DNA of 7,178 bases, taken from Hyphomicrobiales bacterium. GTDB taxonomy: Bacteria; Pseudomonadota; Alphaproteobacteria; Rhizobiales; Xanthobacteraceae. The stretch lies in the NCBI GenBank assembly GCA_017304505.1, contig JAFKKQ010000092.1, positions 1 through 7,178 of the forward strand, written 5' to 3'. This document shows, one piece after another, positions 6,361 to 7,178 of this stretch (positions within the stretch are counted from its first letter, which is position 1; the number at the start of each line of letters is the position of its first letter). Below the pieces are notes generated by a model. It made no database searches. It was not told where the DNA came from and worked only from the letters and a program-made list of their open reading frames with translations. A program made the position numbers and the translations under genes.

Positions 6361-6395
6361 TCCGTTCGGCGCGCCGGTATCACCGCATGAACGGG
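6361..6395 (+). promoter_or_regulatory. Possible 5'-leader stem-loop upstream of the BI-1 gene
   Basis: CCGTTC (6362-6367) pairs exactly with GAACGG (6389-6394). Wobble pairs on both sides (6361 with 6395, 6368 with 6388) would make 8 pairs. Inside it, CGGT (6375-6378) pairs with ACCG (6382-6385). The structure ends 20 nt before the GGGGG Shine-Dalgarno. It could form in the BI-1 mRNA leader if transcription begins near the TATACA at 6327-6332, where I see no good -35. No known riboswitch class is recognised. Confidence 0.3.
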
Positions 6396-6415
6396 CGATG
6401 CAGTTCGACAACCAT

Positions 6416-6420
6416 GGGGG
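6416..6420 (+). promoter_or_regulatory. Ribosome binding site GGGGG for the BI-1 gene
   Basis: GGGGG lies 8 nt before the ATG at 6429. It overlaps another in-frame ATG at 6414-6416, which has no Shine-Dalgarno of its own, so 6429 is the preferred start. Confidence 0.55.
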
Positions 6421-6428
6421 TTTCGACG

Positions 6429-7178
6429 ATGTCGGACTACGAACGCAACTCTGCCGCCACAGCACGGTTTGGTCCGGCGATCGGCCGCGCCGGTTCCGTC
6501 GCGGTGGACGAGGGCCTGCGCGCCTATATGTTGCGCATCTACAACTACATGGTGCTGGGCCTCGCCATCACCGGCTTGGCGGCGCTGGGCACCTACATGC
6601 TCGCGGTGACCACGGACCCAACTATCGCGGCGCTGAAGCTCCGCGACGGGCTGATGCTGACGGGCTTCGGCAAAGCCTTGTTCGTGAGCCCGCTGAAATG
6701 GGCGGTGATCTTCGCCCCGCTCGCGCTGGTGTTCGTCTTGAGTTTCGGCGTCGAGCGCATGCGTCCGGCAACCGCCCAGATCGTGTTCTGGATTTTCGCG
6801 GCGCTGATGGGCGTATCGCTCGCCTCGATCTTCATGGTGTTCACACACACCTCGATCGTGCGGGTGTTCTTCATCACGGCGGCCTCGTTCGGCGCGCTGA
6901 GCCTCTACGGCTACACGACGCAGCGCGATCTCAGCGGCATGGGCTCGTTCCTGCTGATGGGCCTGTTCGGCGTCATCCTGGCGAGCCTCGTCAACCTGTT
7001 CATGGCGAGTTCGGCGCTGCAGTTCGCCATCTCGGTCGTGGGCGTGCTGGTGTTCGCCGGCCTGACCGCCTGGGACACCCAGCGGCTCAAGAGCGAATAC
7101 CTTTACGGCGCGATGGAGGGCGAAACGGCGGAGCGCACCGCGATCATCGGTGCGTTGTCGCCCTATCTCAACTTCGTC
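6429..7178 (+). CDS. Bax inhibitor-1 (BI-1/TMBIM, YbhL-like) membrane protein, C-terminus outside window
   Basis: 250 codons are visible, starting MSDYERNSAATARFG and running off the right edge in frame. Hydrophobic spans lie near 38-60, 88-107, 115-138, 143-160, 171-192 and 198-215, and a seventh would begin near 240. The family hallmarks RVFFITAASFGALSLYGYTTQRDLSG (145-170) and FAGLTAWDTQRLK (209-221) are very like E. coli YbhL. Bacterial BI-1 proteins act as pH-sensitive calcium leak channels (Bacillus YetJ) or stress-linked inner membrane proteins. The membrane aspartate of the TM6 motif is kept as Asp216. The next motif, normally LYLDFINLF, reads PYLNFV here (245-250), so its usual Asp is Asn248 and a Leu is Pro245. 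Full members are about 235-265 residues, so roughly a dozen residues are missing. In-frame ATGs at 6387 and 6414 are less likely starts. It has its own 181-bp upstream region. Confidence 0.93.
   Translation, partial: MSDYERNSAATARFGPAIGRAGSVAVDEGLRAYMLRIYNYMVLGLAITGLAALGTYMLAVTTDPTIAALKLRDGLMLTGFGKALFVSPLKWAVIFAPLALVFVLSFGVERMRPATAQIVFWIFAALMGVSLASIFMVFTHTSIVRVFFITAASFGALSLYGYTTQRDLSGMGSFLLMGLFGVILASLVNLFMASSALQFAISVVGVLVFAGLTAWDTQRLKSEYLYGAMEGETAERTAIIGALSPYLNFV

Noticed and set aside
6368..6375. GGCGCGCC palindrome in the BI-1 leader
   Set aside because: Short GC palindromes are expected at this base composition; it is not supported as an operator by itself.
6276..6848. 190-codon minus-strand frame opposite the BI-1 gene
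   Set aside because: Shadow of the BI-1 coding sequence with no domain logic or ribosome binding site.

Overview
This window is a GC-rich, gene-dense piece of chromosome. The gene families, their order and the protein sequences suggest an alphaproteobacterium of the order Hyphomicrobiales (Rhizobiales), close to Bradyrhizobium/Rhodopseudomonas. That placement is inferred from recalled protein similarity, not from a search. Nothing looks mobile: I see no insertion sequence, integrase, tRNA, rRNA or CRISPR array, and base composition is even apart from short AT-rich intergenic patches. It reads as conserved housekeeping chromosome rather than an accessory island.

Layout, left to right. (1) The first 198 codons of a ZapE/AFG1-type ATPase on the minus strand, cut by the left edge. 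(2) A 294-bp divergent intergenic region whose AT-rich core (about 715-800) carries repeated AATAT/GCAAYAT half-sites, an inverted repeat and a possible promoter. (3) A plus-strand GNAT acetyltransferase. (4) Convergent with it, 8 bp away, a minus-strand thpR-type 2H RNA phosphoesterase. (5) A 211-bp spacer with a perfect 7-bp-arm inverted repeat. (6) A minus-strand secreted SGNH esterase of the TesA type. (7) Head to head with it, a plus-strand operon of an ABC ATPase (YbbA-like) and a large FtsX/MacB-fold permease (YbbP-like), joined by an ATGA stop/start overlap. (8) A 181-bp spacer. (9) A Bax inhibitor-1 family membrane protein, cut by the right edge about a dozen residues before its expected end.

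The clearest functional unit is the esterase plus ABC transporter. The same tesA<->ybbA-ybbP divergent arrangement occurs in Escherichia coli, so the periplasmic esterase and the YbbAP transporter probably work together on lipid or other hydrophobic acyl substrates at the inner membrane. Here the best start codons of the two divergent genes lie in the same CATG tetranucleotide, so each gene's promoter must lie inside the other's coding sequence. The remaining genes are single-gene units: ATPase-assisted membrane/division protein handling (zapE), an acetyltransferase of unknown substrate, RNA cyclic phosphate processing (thpR) and a BI-1 type channel or stress protein.

I did not find a convincing new system. 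The points most worth checking are regulatory (the 716-795 half-site cluster and the 2198-2217 palindrome), the shared divergent start, and the Pro/Asn substitutions in the last transmembrane motif of the BI-1 protein.
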